From Methanomassiliicoccales archaeon PtaU1.Bin124 (GTDB taxonomy: Archaea > Thermoplasmatota > Thermoplasmata > Methanomassiliicoccales > UBA472), in contig MVRC01000007.1 of assembly GCA_002067865.1 (NCBI GenBank), positions 1-64,000 on the forward strand: a DNA stretch of 64,000 nt. The letters are read 5' to 3'. Both the position numbers and the translations under genes were made by a program. Under the pieces are notes generated by a model that was not told the DNA's origin, did no database searches, and saw only the letters and a list, made by a program, of their open reading frames with translations. Below are positions 45,618 to 53,477 of the stretch, piece after piece (within the stretch, counting starts at the first letter, position 1; the number at the start of each line of letters is the position of its first letter).

Positions 45618-45787
45618 CCCATTTTGTTGTAAGTCGTTTGTCGTGAGGGTTTATCCCCTTAACCCTCGGGGATGAGCGAAAGTGTTTTTTCAATACCGAC
45701 CAAGATTTCCCTTGGAGTATTTAGCATTGATTTTTATTCTAGCCAGATTGCATATGAAGCAGTGGAAATAAAGGTGGGGGGGTGCAT

Positions 45788-46315
45788 CTATTCCGCATCC
45801 TCCCTCGCCTCCGGGATGTACTCCCTCATGATGCTGACCACCTCACCGCTGGTCTCTGCAGCGGAATATCTTTCCAGTGGCTCTCTGTTCAGATCCAGGA
45901 AGTTCGGCCCCCATTTGAACTTGTTCAGGATGTCCTCAGCCTGTTTCTTATCGCCGAGGATGTAAACGGCCGCGGCAAGCGCCTCGGCGGAGCTGAGCCT
46001 CATGGGCTTCCCCCAGTTGATCGGGTTGGCGGCCAGAAGGTAAGGAAGCCCCCTTTGCGCCAGGTCATGGCGCATCTCCGGCCATTTGTCAATGTTCGCC
46101 CAGGACAGGTCCATTACGACGACGCCATGCTGTTTGGCTCGAGGGATGTCCTCCGGTGACAGCGCCTTCTCGGCCATCGGGTTCAGGACTATGGAACCAT
46201 ATGGGAGACGGCGGATCGAGCCGACCTCTTGCACCAGATGGAATCGGATCATCTTCTTGGTGGTGCACTTCTTTGGGTCGCAGTCGCCTTCATCGTAGAC
46301 AAAAACGGGAAGCAT
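45788..46315 (-). CDS. tsr3: Tsr3-type rRNA aminocarboxypropyltransferase (DUF367)
   Basis: Tsr3 transfers the aminocarboxypropyl group from SAM to a hypermodified uridine of small-subunit rRNA. The start is ATG 46315 (MLPVFVYDEGDCDPKKCT), preceded by CAGGTGAG; the longer frame would run into arsC. The 175-residue product has the RLI-like N-terminal segment DEGDCDPKKCTTKKMI, followed by IVLNPMAEKALSPEDI, VVMDLSWANID and the C-terminal LPYLLAANPINWGKPMRLSSAEALAAA. It starts one base after the arsC stop, in an apparent two-gene operon. The overlap with NMD3 and the C/D sRNA nearby adds to ribosome maturation functions in this region. Confidence 0.92.
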   Translation of the reverse strand: MLPVFVYDEGDCDPKKCTTKKMIRFHLVQEVGSIRRLPYGSIVLNPMAEKALSPEDIPRAKQHGVVVMDLSWANIDKWPEMRHDLAQRGLPYLLAANPINWGKPMRLSSAEALAAAVYILGDKKQAEDILNKFKWGPNFLDLNREPLERYSAAETSGEVVSIMREYIPEAREDAE

Positions 46316-46316
46316 C

Positions 46317-46742
46317 TCACCTGCTCCGGCCAAAGGTGCTCTTGAGGAACTGGCGGATCTCATCCCTCGAGGCACGGAACTCTTTCAGGACCTGCTCCTC
46401 CGTGCCCTTGGCCGTGGCCGGGTCCTTCAGGCCTTCATGGATGTAATCCTTGCCCTCGATGAAGAACGGGCATTCCTCTTCAGCCTCATCGCAAAGGGTG
46501 ACGACCAGGTCGAGGTCCTTGCCGTAATATTCCTCGACGCTCTTTGCCTTCTGCTTGCTGATGTCGATCCCGATCTCCTTCATCACCCTGATGGCGTTCA
46601 GGTTGATCTTCCCGGGCTGCGTTCCGGCGCTGAAAGCTTCGTACCGGTCACCGTAGAATGTTCGCATCATCCCCTCGGCCATCTGTGAACGGGCCGAGTT
46701 ATGGGAACAAATGAAGAGCACAGTCTGTTTAGGCCTTGGCAT
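46317..46742 (-). CDS. arsC: Arsenate reductase ArsC (low-molecular-weight phosphatase type)
   Basis: This 141-residue protein has the P-loop CSHNSARS (C-x5-R-S pattern, residues about 12-19) and the thioredoxin-coupled ArsC signature VVTLCDEAEEECPFF with the two resolving cysteines. It reduces arsenate to arsenite with electrons from thioredoxin. The ATG at 46742 begins MPRPKQTVLFICSHN; the preceding bases show no ribosome-binding site, so it may be leaderless. No arsenite efflux gene or ArsR is adjacent. It is co-transcribed with tsr3, an unusual pairing. Confidence 0.9.
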   Translation of the reverse strand: MPRPKQTVLFICSHNSARSQMAEGMMRTFYGDRYEAFSAGTQPGKINLNAIRVMKEIGIDISKQKAKSVEEYYGKDLDLVVTLCDEAEEECPFFIEGKDYIHEGLKDPATAKGTEEQVLKEFRASRDEIRQFLKSTFGRSR

Positions 46743-46921
46743 ATAGGTCCGCCCCTTGGAACAGGTTTATGGAAGGACTGTTGGGCGATTGACGCCAGTG
46801 ATGGCGGTCTGCCCGTGAAGTGTGATGATATACCCCATTGGATTTGGGAGCATAATGCTTTTGATTGTACGTTTGCACAACCAGGGATAGGTTTATTTTC
46901 AGGAGGGCCTATGGTTCGGAT
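46743..46921. other. Gene-free stretch upstream of the C/D sRNA candidate
   Basis: Together with 46982-47069 this forms a 327-bp gap between arsC and the pilin gene, apart from the C/D RNA. It holds the promoter region of arsC on the minus strand and, at about 46889-46897, GGTTTATTT, a TATA-like element placed about 27 bp before the sRNA. A box C consensus GTGATGA near 46823 has no partner box D. No protein gene is supported. Confidence 0.5.
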
Positions 46922-46981
46922 GCCACGATGATGATGAACCCAGCTCTGAACTGATGAGGAGAGACGGGCGAGCTGAGTGGC
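46922..46981 (+). ncRNA. Box C/D sRNA candidate with two guides
   Basis: Elements in order: terminal stem GCCAC (46922-46926), box C ATGATGA (46928-46934), an 11-nt guide, box D' CTGA (46946-46949), box C' CTGATGA (46951-46957), a 15-nt guide, box D CTGA (46973-46976), closing stem GTGGC (46977-46981). The total length of 60 nt is typical of archaeal C/D sRNAs that direct 2'-O-methylation. The D' guide TGAACCCAGCT is complementary to AGCTGGGTTCA of the large-subunit rRNA peptidyl-transferase region. The D guide contains GACGGGCG, complementary to CGCCCGTC of the small-subunit decoding site. Targets are recalled from rRNA knowledge, not searched. Confidence 0.75.
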
Positions 46982-47069
46982 AATATTACTTTAGAAATTA
47001 ATCATTATCGAATAATAAAAAATGGAATAAAGTCAAAGGGGTGAATCACCTCTTTGACTGTAAATTTGT

Positions 47070-47519
47070 TTAAGCAGCCACCAAGTTCAGAGAGTACACT
47101 GCACCGCCAGTCGTTGCATACTTCACTGTGATGGTGTAGGTAGTTCCCTTGGTCAGGTCTGTCAAGGTGAAGTGGTCACCTGCAGCTGCGTACGTGCCGG
47201 CTGGGCTAGATCCGCTGGTCCAAGTTGCAGTACCAGAACCCGGTGCTGGGTTGCAGATCACCTGGAGATCGGCAATTGGAACAGAGGTCGAGCTGATTGA
47301 CGCGCAAGTGAAGGTGTAGTTCGACAGAGTTGCCGCAGATCCGGCTGCCTTCGTATAGGTCATCGAAGCACTCGGGGTGTTGTTGCTGCCGCCGCCGAAT
47401 CCCATGACCATGACGTACAGAACCGCAGCCAGAACCACGGTAATCGCGACCATCAGGATGGTGGCGATGACTGGGGACACTGCGTCCTTCTTCTTCCTCA
47501 TCATAAATACGTTCTTCAT
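47070..47519 (-). CDS. Archaeal type IV pilin-like protein
   Basis: This 149-residue protein has a class III (prepilin) signal: basic MRKKKDAVSP followed by VIATILMVAITVVLAAVLYV, the pattern of the archaeal Pilin_N/DUF1628 family. A prepilin peptidase would cut just before the hydrophobic stretch, leaving the helix as the filament core. The exported domain is Ser/Thr/Gly/Ala-rich with possible glycosylation sites. GGAGG precedes the ATG. A TATA-like ATAAATTTATAGTT lies at 47575-47588 and a CCCCTAGGGG palindrome at 47540-47549. It could be a substrate of the pilus motor at 1-4.2 kb (inference). Confidence 0.88.
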   Translation of the reverse strand: MKNVFMMRKKKDAVSPVIATILMVAITVVLAAVLYVMVMGFGGGSNNTPSASMTYTKAAGSAATLSNYTFTCASISSTSVPIADLQVICNPAPGSGTATWTSGSSPAGTYAAAGDHFTLTDLTKGTTYTITVKYATTGGAVYSLNLVAA

Positions 47520-47574
47520 TTCTTTCAGTCCTCCTCATCCCCCTAGGGGCGAGTAAAAAGATATTCTCCTCTTA

Positions 47575-47588
47575 ACTATAAATTTATC
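47575..47588 (-). promoter_or_regulatory. TATA box of the pilin gene
   Basis: The minus strand reads ATAAATTTATAGTT, predicting transcription starting near 47555 with a leader of about 35 nt. The perfect palindrome CCCCTAGGGG (47540-47549) lies within that leader. Confidence 0.5.
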
Positions 47589-47724
47589 TGCTCATTATTA
47601 TCATAAACAAAAGAAGTCAAATCATTGAAAACGAACTATCTGTCCTATTATATCTTCTCCGATTGAATTATTATAAATGATAACAAGATTTGAAGGGGTT
47701 TTCTCGGGAATGCAATCGCAAAAC

Positions 47725-48315
47725 CTAGCTCGAATTGCTTGTTCTGTTCCCAATCCTTATGACCTGATCGCAAACGAGCGACAGCGCCTCCATTACATCG
47801 GGCTTGAGCTGATCCCCGATCCCAAGGATTATTGGATAAGCTTCCCTTGCCTTCAATGCGGACATCAGCACCTGGATGAACTCTGTGAGCATTCTGGCAT
47901 CGTTATGAAGCGACAAGGAGTTGACGGAATCGATTATGACCACCATCTTCTTTCCGTCATTTTTCTTGAACAGGTACTCGGTGCTCAAGATGATGTTCTC
48001 CAGTAATGATGGGCTCTCCACAAATACAGTGTTGTCAGATTCCTGGATGTTCTGCATAGTTGCATATGAGATGCAATCGACGAACTTTACATGGTTCCTC
48101 TCGATCTCAAGGGAGTCCAGCGCATTTCGCAGCGTCTTTGCCGGAACCGATGATGTGACATAGATGCATCCGAGATCGTTCTCATGGCAGAAATTGTCGA
48201 CCAATCCGGTGATGACCTCGAAATAATTCTCCGGAGCGATGAGGAAGGTCGTAGCGACAGATGGGCCTACCTCCTGCAGCTTGCTGATGACCTCTTCCAC
48301 GGCTTCCTTGGTCAT
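47725..48315 (-). CDS. KaiC/RecA-fold protein lacking Walker A
   Basis: The start is ATG 48315, overlapping the stop of the upstream KaiC-like gene as TGATG. The 196-residue product keeps the fold pattern of RecA/KaiC domains (FEVITGLVDNF, IYVTSSVPAKTL, KKMVVIIDSVNSLSLH as a Walker B-like strand, YPIILGIGDQ) but has TTFLIAPENYFEVITG where Walker A should be, without the GxxxxGKT motif. It is therefore probably a catalytically inactive partner of the adjacent ATPase. Similar Walker-A-less RecA proteins (DUF7504-like) are known next to KaiC-like genes in archaea. Its function is unknown. Confidence 0.75.
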   Translation of the reverse strand: MTKEAVEEVISKLQEVGPSVATTFLIAPENYFEVITGLVDNFCHENDLGCIYVTSSVPAKTLRNALDSLEIERNHVKFVDCISYATMQNIQESDNTVFVESPSLLENIILSTEYLFKKNDGKKMVVIIDSVNSLSLHNDARMLTEFIQVLMSALKAREAYPIILGIGDQLKPDVMEALSLVCDQVIRIGNRTSNSS

Positions 48316-49040
48316 CAGTGACCACCCCTGATCAGCGGTGTGGTCAGAAGACCGCATGGAGTGATGTCGAAGACATACCGTGAATGCGAATGCTGCGTGC
48401 CAGCCATCTTCAGGACCTGGAGAACACGGAGGTTATTACCATGGCGGTCAATATTGGATAATCTGATCAGACCGTCAGCGGGAACCTCTGGCAATGGAGA
48501 TTTCTCGTCGCAATCGGAGGTGATCACGGTCGTTACCTTTCGCCGATTCATCGCCTCACCTAGTTTCTTCAAGAAATCGCGGCCAGACCCAGCCTCCATA
48601 TCTGCCAGCAATGGGGTGATGGGGTCGATCGCCAAGCGCTTGATCCCCTGCTTCGACACCATCTCCTCGATCTCATTCAGAAGCTCCATCGCTCCGTTCC
48701 TATCGATAGGGCGGCGGGGATGGGACAGTTCTTCCAGAACCTCCTCGATGTCGATGATCTTCAACGATTTTTCCTTGATCATCTTATCCTCAAAGATGTC
48801 CAGTCGAACAACGCTGTCCAGAACCTTCTCTGGTGCCAGGGTGGTGGTGATCAGTATCCCTTTCTGGCCTTCCTTCGCCCCCCGAACGAGGAACTCGACG
48901 GCCATCGAGGTCTTGCCGGATCCGTAGCTCCCTGCGATATGGATGACCCCTCCGTTGGGAAATCCTCCTCCGACGATCCGGTCCAGCCCCTCTATGCCCG
49001 AGGGGCAGCGCTTCTCCTCAACCACCTTCTCAGCCGCCAT
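48315..49040 (-). CDS. KaiC-like ATPase
   Basis: This 241-residue RecA-superfamily protein has the KaiC entry motif CPSGIEGLDRIVGGGFPNGG, Walker A HIAGSYGSGKTS (about residues 35-46), GILITTTLAPEKV and a Walker B-like RLAIDPITPLLADM. It overlaps by one base (TGATG) with the Walker-A-less RecA-fold gene, which suggests the two products form a heteromer. KaiC-like archaeal proteins such as ArlH regulate filament motors; the pilin gene lies just downstream on the same strand. A regulatory role in surface-structure assembly is my inference. Confidence 0.87.
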   Translation of the reverse strand: MAAEKVVEEKRCPSGIEGLDRIVGGGFPNGGVIHIAGSYGSGKTSMAVEFLVRGAKEGQKGILITTTLAPEKVLDSVVRLDIFEDKMIKEKSLKIIDIEEVLEELSHPRRPIDRNGAMELLNEIEEMVSKQGIKRLAIDPITPLLADMEAGSGRDFLKKLGEAMNRRKVTTVITSDCDEKSPLPEVPADGLIRLSNIDRHGNNLRVLQVLKMAGTQHSHSRYVFDITPCGLLTTPLIRGGH

Positions 49041-49127
49041 CGGCCGCCAATTGGATTCTCATGATATATCACTTTGGCACCTGTTGTTGAGCAAATGATA
49101 TTACCGTGATGGGTCTAACTTATCCGC

Positions 49128-50423
49128 ATGAAGCCTGTGCTGCAGGTCGCGCTTGACCTGATGCATCTGAAGCGTGCCATGGAGATCGCCAAGGAAGCCC
49201 TCGAGGGAGGGGTCGATTGGATCGAGGTCGGGACGCCGCTGTTGAAGAGCGAGGGTGTCGAGGCCGTGAGGGCGCTGAAGAAGGCATACCCCGGCCACAC
49301 TTTGGTCGCCGACATGAAGACCATGGACGTGGGCGGCTTCGAGGTGGAGATCGCCGCGAAGGCCGGTGCAGATATCATCACCGTGATGGGTCTGGCAGAT
49401 GATTCCACCATCTCAGAGTCTGCCAATGTGGCAAAACGCTACGGCGCGAAGATAATGATCGACATGATGAACGTCGAGGACAAGGTCGCCAGGTCGAAGA
49501 AGGCGGCCGAGCTCGGTGCTGGTTATATATGCCTTCACGTCGGCATCGATGAGCAGATGCGGGGAGGGGTCAGCATGGCCGAGCAGGTGAGGCAGGTCGT
49601 CCAGGCGGTGCCGATACCGGTCGCTGTCGCGGGAGGCATCACATCCGAGACCGTGGCCGAGGTTCTCAATGCTGGAGCCAGCATAGTCATCGTTGGGGGA
49701 GGCATCATCAAGACGGAGAATGTCACCGAGGCAGCCGCCAGGATGAAGAAGGCCATGACGGAGAAGCGCAACATCCATGCTGGCTTCGAGAAGAAATATA
49801 CCCAGGATGAGCTGTTCGAGGCGTTCTCCAAGGTATCAACGCCGAACATAGCCGACGCAATGCACAAGCGGGGGGTCATGGAGGGGTTGTCCATGAGGAA
49901 CCCGCACGGCACGAAACTGGTCGGTAAGGCCCTCACGGTCCAGACCAGCAAAGGAGACTGGGCCAAGCCGGTCGAGGCGATCGACCATGCCACCAAAGGC
50001 GATGTGATCGTGGTCGACGCCGGAGGCAGCGAGATCGCAGTGTGGGGCGAGCTGGCCTCATGGAGCGCGCGCATGATGGGGGTCGCTGGAGTGGTGATAG
50101 ACGGTTCTGGTAGGGACATCGACGCCATCATAGACATGGAGTTTCCCATCTTCTGCAGGCACACCTCGCCTCACGCGGGGGAGCCGAAAGGTTATGGTGG
50201 CATCGGCCATGAGATCATCTGCGGTGGCCAGGTCGTACGAAATGGGGATTGGATCATCGGCGACGAGAGCGGCATCATGGTTGTGCCTCAGGAGAATGCC
50301 GTTGAGATCGCCAACCGCGCGGTAGATGTGATGGAGAGGGAGAACCGCATCCGAGAGGAGATCAAGAGGGGAAGGACGCTCTCAAGCGTGCAGGAGCTCG
50401 AGAAATGGGAACAGATCCGTTGA
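49128..50423 (+). CDS. Fused hexulose-6-phosphate synthase / RraA-like protein
   Basis: Residues 1-210 form a hexulose-6-phosphate synthase barrel (LQVALDLMHLKRAMEIA, VADMKTMDVGGFEVEIA with the catalytic DxKxxD, IMIDMMNVED, YICLHVGIDEQ, PVAVAGGITSETV). Residues about 225-431 form an RraA-like/aldolase-type domain (VSTPNIADAMHKRG, VVDAGGSEIAVWGELAS, GVVIDGSGRDID). Fusions of this kind are widespread in archaea. The synthase half runs the ribulose monophosphate pathway in reverse to make ribulose 5-phosphate, replacing the missing oxidative pentose phosphate route. The RraA-like half has no settled role there. It overlaps the downstream PHP gene. Confidence 0.93.
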   Translation: MKPVLQVALDLMHLKRAMEIAKEALEGGVDWIEVGTPLLKSEGVEAVRALKKAYPGHTLVADMKTMDVGGFEVEIAAKAGADIITVMGLADDSTISESANVAKRYGAKIMIDMMNVEDKVARSKKAAELGAGYICLHVGIDEQMRGGVSMAEQVRQVVQAVPIPVAVAGGITSETVAEVLNAGASIVIVGGGIIKTENVTEAAARMKKAMTEKRNIHAGFEKKYTQDELFEAFSKVSTPNIADAMHKRGVMEGLSMRNPHGTKLVGKALTVQTSKGDWAKPVEAIDHATKGDVIVVDAGGSEIAVWGELASWSARMMGVAGVVIDGSGRDIDAIIDMEFPIFCRHTSPHAGEPKGYGGIGHEIICGGQVVRNGDWIIGDESGIMVVPQENAVEIANRAVDVMERENRIREEIKRGRTLSSVQELEKWEQIR

Positions 50424-51100
50424 TGAACCTGCACACCCACACCATCTGGTCCGACGGATCGTTTTTACCAGAGGACCTGGTGCGCAGGGCTTATTCCGGC
50501 GGATTGAAGCACATCGCTATAACCGATCATTTCGAGACCAGGAAGGTGGAGAACCCCCTTCGGGCCGATCGATTCCCGAGATATCTCCGCAACATCCATG
50601 CGGTGCGGATGATGTACGAGGGCCGGATCAACGTCCTGGCCGGGGTTGAGATCGATACCAATCCCACCCGCTGTGATCTGAAACACCTACCGTTCGACCT
50701 TTTGAACCAGTTGGACGTCATTCTATTCGAATATGTCAGCGACCCGGTCAATGGCGGCATCGGCCTGGAGGAGATGGGTGATGTACGGGCCAAGATCGAC
50801 GTTCCTTGTGGTCTGTGCCATTGGGACATGGATCGGATATTCGGCAAGGCAGACCCGAACGAACTGGCAGACCAGTTGAGGGACCTGGACCTCTTCGTGG
50901 AGGTGAGCACTTCTCAGTACTATTCCAGAGAGGGAAGGCAGCTCTATGAGCATGGAGAGCGATTCTATAGGGCCTTTGACGGAAAGGTAAAACTTTCCAT
51001 AGGGACCGACACGCACCGCAGGCTTGACGAGGTCGTTAATATCACGAGAGGCCAGGAGTTCGTTAAAAAATTGGGGATGACCGATCAGATGGTCCTTTGA
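50405..51100 (+). CDS. PHP-domain phosphoesterase
   Basis: This 231-residue protein has the PHP metal motifs: NLHTHTIWSDG (HxH plus Asp), IAITDHFE, VLAGVEIDTN, a later GLCHWDMDRIF and the final SIGTDTHRR. These bind two or three metal ions for phosphoester hydrolysis as in histidinol phosphatases and polymerase PHP domains. The start is taken as ATG 50405 (GGAG upstream), overlapping the HPS-RraA gene; ATG 50423 in a TGATG overlap is an alternative. The substrate is not known from sequence. Confidence 0.85.
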   Translation: MGTDPLMNLHTHTIWSDGSFLPEDLVRRAYSGGLKHIAITDHFETRKVENPLRADRFPRYLRNIHAVRMMYEGRINVLAGVEIDTNPTRCDLKHLPFDLLNQLDVILFEYVSDPVNGGIGLEEMGDVRAKIDVPCGLCHWDMDRIFGKADPNELADQLRDLDLFVEVSTSQYYSREGRQLYEHGERFYRAFDGKVKLSIGTDTHRRLDEVVNITRGQEFVKKLGMTDQMVL

Positions 51101-51180
51101 ACCGTCATGACAGATCATTTGCTTTCAACGCATCATAACAGTTCATTTTATTATCTGTGAGAATGTAGAAATCACGAATC

Positions 51181-51630
51181 ATGGCTAGTAAGATGAGGTG
51201 GGCTGGGGTCATCGGTGTCTGTATCGTCGTGATTTTGTCGATCTTTGCCCTCGATCAATATGTGAATCCTCCTGCGAACAACAGCCCTACCATCCCATCT
51301 CTTACGTATAAACTAGAAAATTCGACTGCTGCCAATAATTCGTTCAAAATCACTGTTGAAGATGTTAGTTCTACCATCCGTCTCGGCGATGTGGCGCTTC
51401 GTGTGCTTGATGCGGAATCGTCTGGAATGCAGGAAGGTTCGGCGGATTGGGCTTGGACTGGCACTAATTTCAATGTGACATTCATCAATGGCAACGATCT
51501 TAGAAACCTCGATCGGGGTGATGTGCTTTGGATCACATTCACGGGTGTGAGCGACGATGAGGTTCGCCTCGATTATTGGTCGAAAATGTATAATGCACCG
51601 ATGGCGACCGCCGATATCGAATTAAAATGA
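51181..51630 (+). CDS. Small membrane-anchored extracytoplasmic protein
   Basis: This 149-residue protein has a basic start (MASKMRW), one hydrophobic helix (AGVIGVCIVVILSIFALDQ, about 8-26) and an exported beta-rich domain (TYKLENSTAANNSFKITVED, ALRVLDAESSG, FNVTFINGNDLRNLDRGDVLW). The exported domain resembles C-terminal domains of archaeal pilin-like proteins, but the membrane segment lacks a typical prepilin processing site. Base composition is more AT-rich than its neighbours. Function unknown. It converges with htpX. Confidence 0.7.
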   Translation: MASKMRWAGVIGVCIVVILSIFALDQYVNPPANNSPTIPSLTYKLENSTAANNSFKITVEDVSSTIRLGDVALRVLDAESSGMQEGSADWAWTGTNFNVTFINGNDLRNLDRGDVLWITFTGVSDDEVRLDYWSKMYNAPMATADIELK

Positions 51631-51645
51631 AAAAAATGAAGATGT

Positions 51646-52527
51646 TTAGTACTGGCCCATCTGCTTGGCCTGCTCCTTCAGCCGGCGGATGCGCTCCTCC
51701 ATCGGTGGGTGGGTGGAGAACAGGCTGACCAGCGTGCTGCCCCTGAAGGGGTTGACGATGAAGAGCGAGCTGGACGTCGGGCTGCCCATGTTCATGGGGT
51801 TGCGCCTTGAACCCTCCTCCAGCTTCTCCAATGCCCTAGCGAGGTAGAGCGGCTTGCCGATGAGCTTTGCGCCCTCGTAATCGGCCTTGTACTCCCTGCT
51901 GCGGGATATGGCCAGCTGCAACAACATGGCGGCGATGGGCGCGGTTATGGCAACCAGCAGCATTACGATCCAGTTGCCGTTGTCATTCCTGCCCCCGCTG
52001 AAGAATGAACCCCACATGGCCATTCTGGCCGCGAAGGATATGGCACCGGCGACGGTGGCTGCCACGGACATGACCAGTATGTCTCTGTTCTTGACATGGG
52101 CCATCTCGTGCGCCAGAACGCCCTCCAGCTCGTTGTCATCGAGTAGCCTAAGGATCCCTTCCGTCGCCGCCACGACCGCGTTCTTGGGGTTGCGGCCGGT
52201 GGCGAACGCGTTCGGGTTCTGGGTGGGAAGGATGGCCACCTTCGGCATGGGCAGGCCGCTGCGCTGCGAGATGCCGCGAACCAGGCGGTAGAGGCGCGGG
52301 GCCTCCGCCTCTGTCACTATCCTCGCCTTGTAGGACCAAAGAACTATCTTTGAGGAGAAGAAGTATGATATGAAGTTGATCGCACCAGCGAGCAACGCGA
52401 ACATAAGCGTGCCCATCAACCAATTGCCAATGAAGTACGTGCCGACCAGCCATCCGATGGCCATGAACAGGCCTATCATGACCGCCATCATGGCGAACGT
52501 CCTCAGGTTAGCGGATATTGAGCTCAC
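51646..52527 (-). CDS. htpX: Membrane zinc metalloprotease HtpX
   Basis: This 293-residue protease has two N-terminal transmembrane helices (about 10-55) and the catalytic motif VLAHEMAHVKNRD (HExxH) near residues 139-150. It then has hydrophobic helices about 155-210 and a downstream Glu in YEGAKLIGKPLYLARALE or SREYKADYEG as third zinc ligand. ATGRNPKNAVVAATEGIL and FSTHPPMEERIRRLKE are family hallmarks. HtpX degrades misfolded membrane proteins. It starts at GTG 52527. Two TATA-like repeats precede it. It converges with the small membrane protein at 51181. Confidence 0.95.
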   Translation of the reverse strand: MSSISANLRTFAMMAVMIGLFMAIGWLVGTYFIGNWLMGTLMFALLAGAINFISYFFSSKIVLWSYKARIVTEAEAPRLYRLVRGISQRSGLPMPKVAILPTQNPNAFATGRNPKNAVVAATEGILRLLDDNELEGVLAHEMAHVKNRDILVMSVAATVAGAISFAARMAMWGSFFSGGRNDNGNWIVMLLVAITAPIAAMLLQLAISRSREYKADYEGAKLIGKPLYLARALEKLEEGSRRNPMNMGSPTSSSLFIVNPFRGSTLVSLFSTHPPMEERIRRLKEQAKQMGQY

Positions 52528-52560
52528 CTTAATTCACCAAACCGCGGAATGAAGCTTACT

Positions 52561-52594
52561 CTATAAATAGGTTTGTCTGAACTTCTATAAATAG
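52561..52594 (-). promoter_or_regulatory. Tandem TATA-like repeats upstream of htpX
   Basis: CTATAAATAG occurs twice (52561-52570 and 52585-52594), 24 bp apart. On the minus strand both read CTATTTATAG. The nearer one predicts a start site about 12 nt before the htpX start codon; the second gives a longer leader or serves as a regulator site. Confidence 0.5.
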
Positions 52595-52726
52595 TTAGCT
52601 GATATGATGGATTGCCTGGCTCACTTGTGATATAACAATAAAAAAATATCCTGATTGTATCAGATGACCCCTTGAAGGAAGATAGTTTGCACTGTTCTGC
52701 GGATCAAAAAAAAGGATGAATGAAGT

Positions 52727-53371
52727 TCAAGCGCTGGAATAGACCACGCGCCGACCCTTCTGCTCTGCCTTGACCTTTCCTGCCTGTATCATGTCATTGA
52801 GCATGTCGGATAGCTCATCGGCCTCAAGCCCGGTGGCATCATGCAGTTCGTGGAAGTTCACCCCGCCCTCTTGGGTCAGCTTCAGGTTGATCGATTCTGC
52901 CAGCTTCGCCACCCTGTCCTGCTCTGCCTGGCGGGCCAGCTCGGCCTCCCTGGCCTTCCTCGCCTCCTCCAGCTCCTTCTCCTTTGCCTCGGCGATGGCG
53001 TCGATGCGCTGCTTCATTACCTCAACGGCCCGGGAACGGAACTTGTCAACATCGGAATCGAGAAGTGCGGTGAGCTCATCCACATCTACCCCCAGGCCAC
53101 GCCAGGGCTGAAGGGACTCGTTGGCTTGGCATATGACGTTCCCAGCCTCGTCGCTGGGGCCACCGACGGAGGGGATGTACCTGACGACCATACCCTTCAA
53201 TGCCGCGTGCACATCTTCCAGCTTCGCGCTGAGCGTTTCTTCGTCAGCCGCCTCGCCTTCGAAGAGGGGCTGGCCCTTTACCTTCGAGAATCCGAGGTCC
53301 TTCATGATCTGGAGCACATCGGCTGGGGAACGGCCTTCGCTGGAGTACAATACGCGGATGTATGCCTTCAT
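52727..53371 (-). CDS. Helical hypothetical protein with a putative winged-helix end
   Basis: The start is ATG 53371 (MKAYIRVLYSSEGRSP), preceded by GTGAGG. The 214-residue protein has an N-terminal domain of about 70 residues, an acidic helical middle with a charged coiled coil (EAKEKELEEARKAREAELAR, about 135-155), and a C-terminal segment (VNFHELHDATGLEADELSDML followed by KGRRVVYSS) resembling a winged helix-turn-helix. It is divergent from priS. No family is recognised with confidence; a DNA-binding or regulatory role is possible. A T-run follows its stop on the minus strand. Confidence 0.65.
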   Translation of the reverse strand: MKAYIRVLYSSEGRSPADVLQIMKDLGFSKVKGQPLFEGEAADEETLSAKLEDVHAALKGMVVRYIPSVGGPSDEAGNVICQANESLQPWRGLGVDVDELTALLDSDVDKFRSRAVEVMKQRIDAIAEAKEKELEEARKAREAELARQAEQDRVAKLAESINLKLTQEGGVNFHELHDATGLEADELSDMLNDMIQAGKVKAEQKGRRVVYSSA

Positions 53372-53477
53372 CGCCCTCACTTCGAGGGAAATGCGCAGTG
53401 GGGAATTAAATAAGTTGGCCTCGAATAATTGCCGGTAGGAATTCGGGAAAAGGTGATTTAGGTAGGAGCCTGTTCCC

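Noticed and set aside
44043-45632. 529-residue open frame antisense to MCM
   Set aside because: It is a long shadow frame of a GC-rich gene; the product is full of Leu/Asp/Arg runs with no domain, and MCM on the other strand is unambiguous.
46823-46829. Second C/D sRNA starting at a GTGATGA
   Set aside because: No box D or terminal stem at suitable distance was found.
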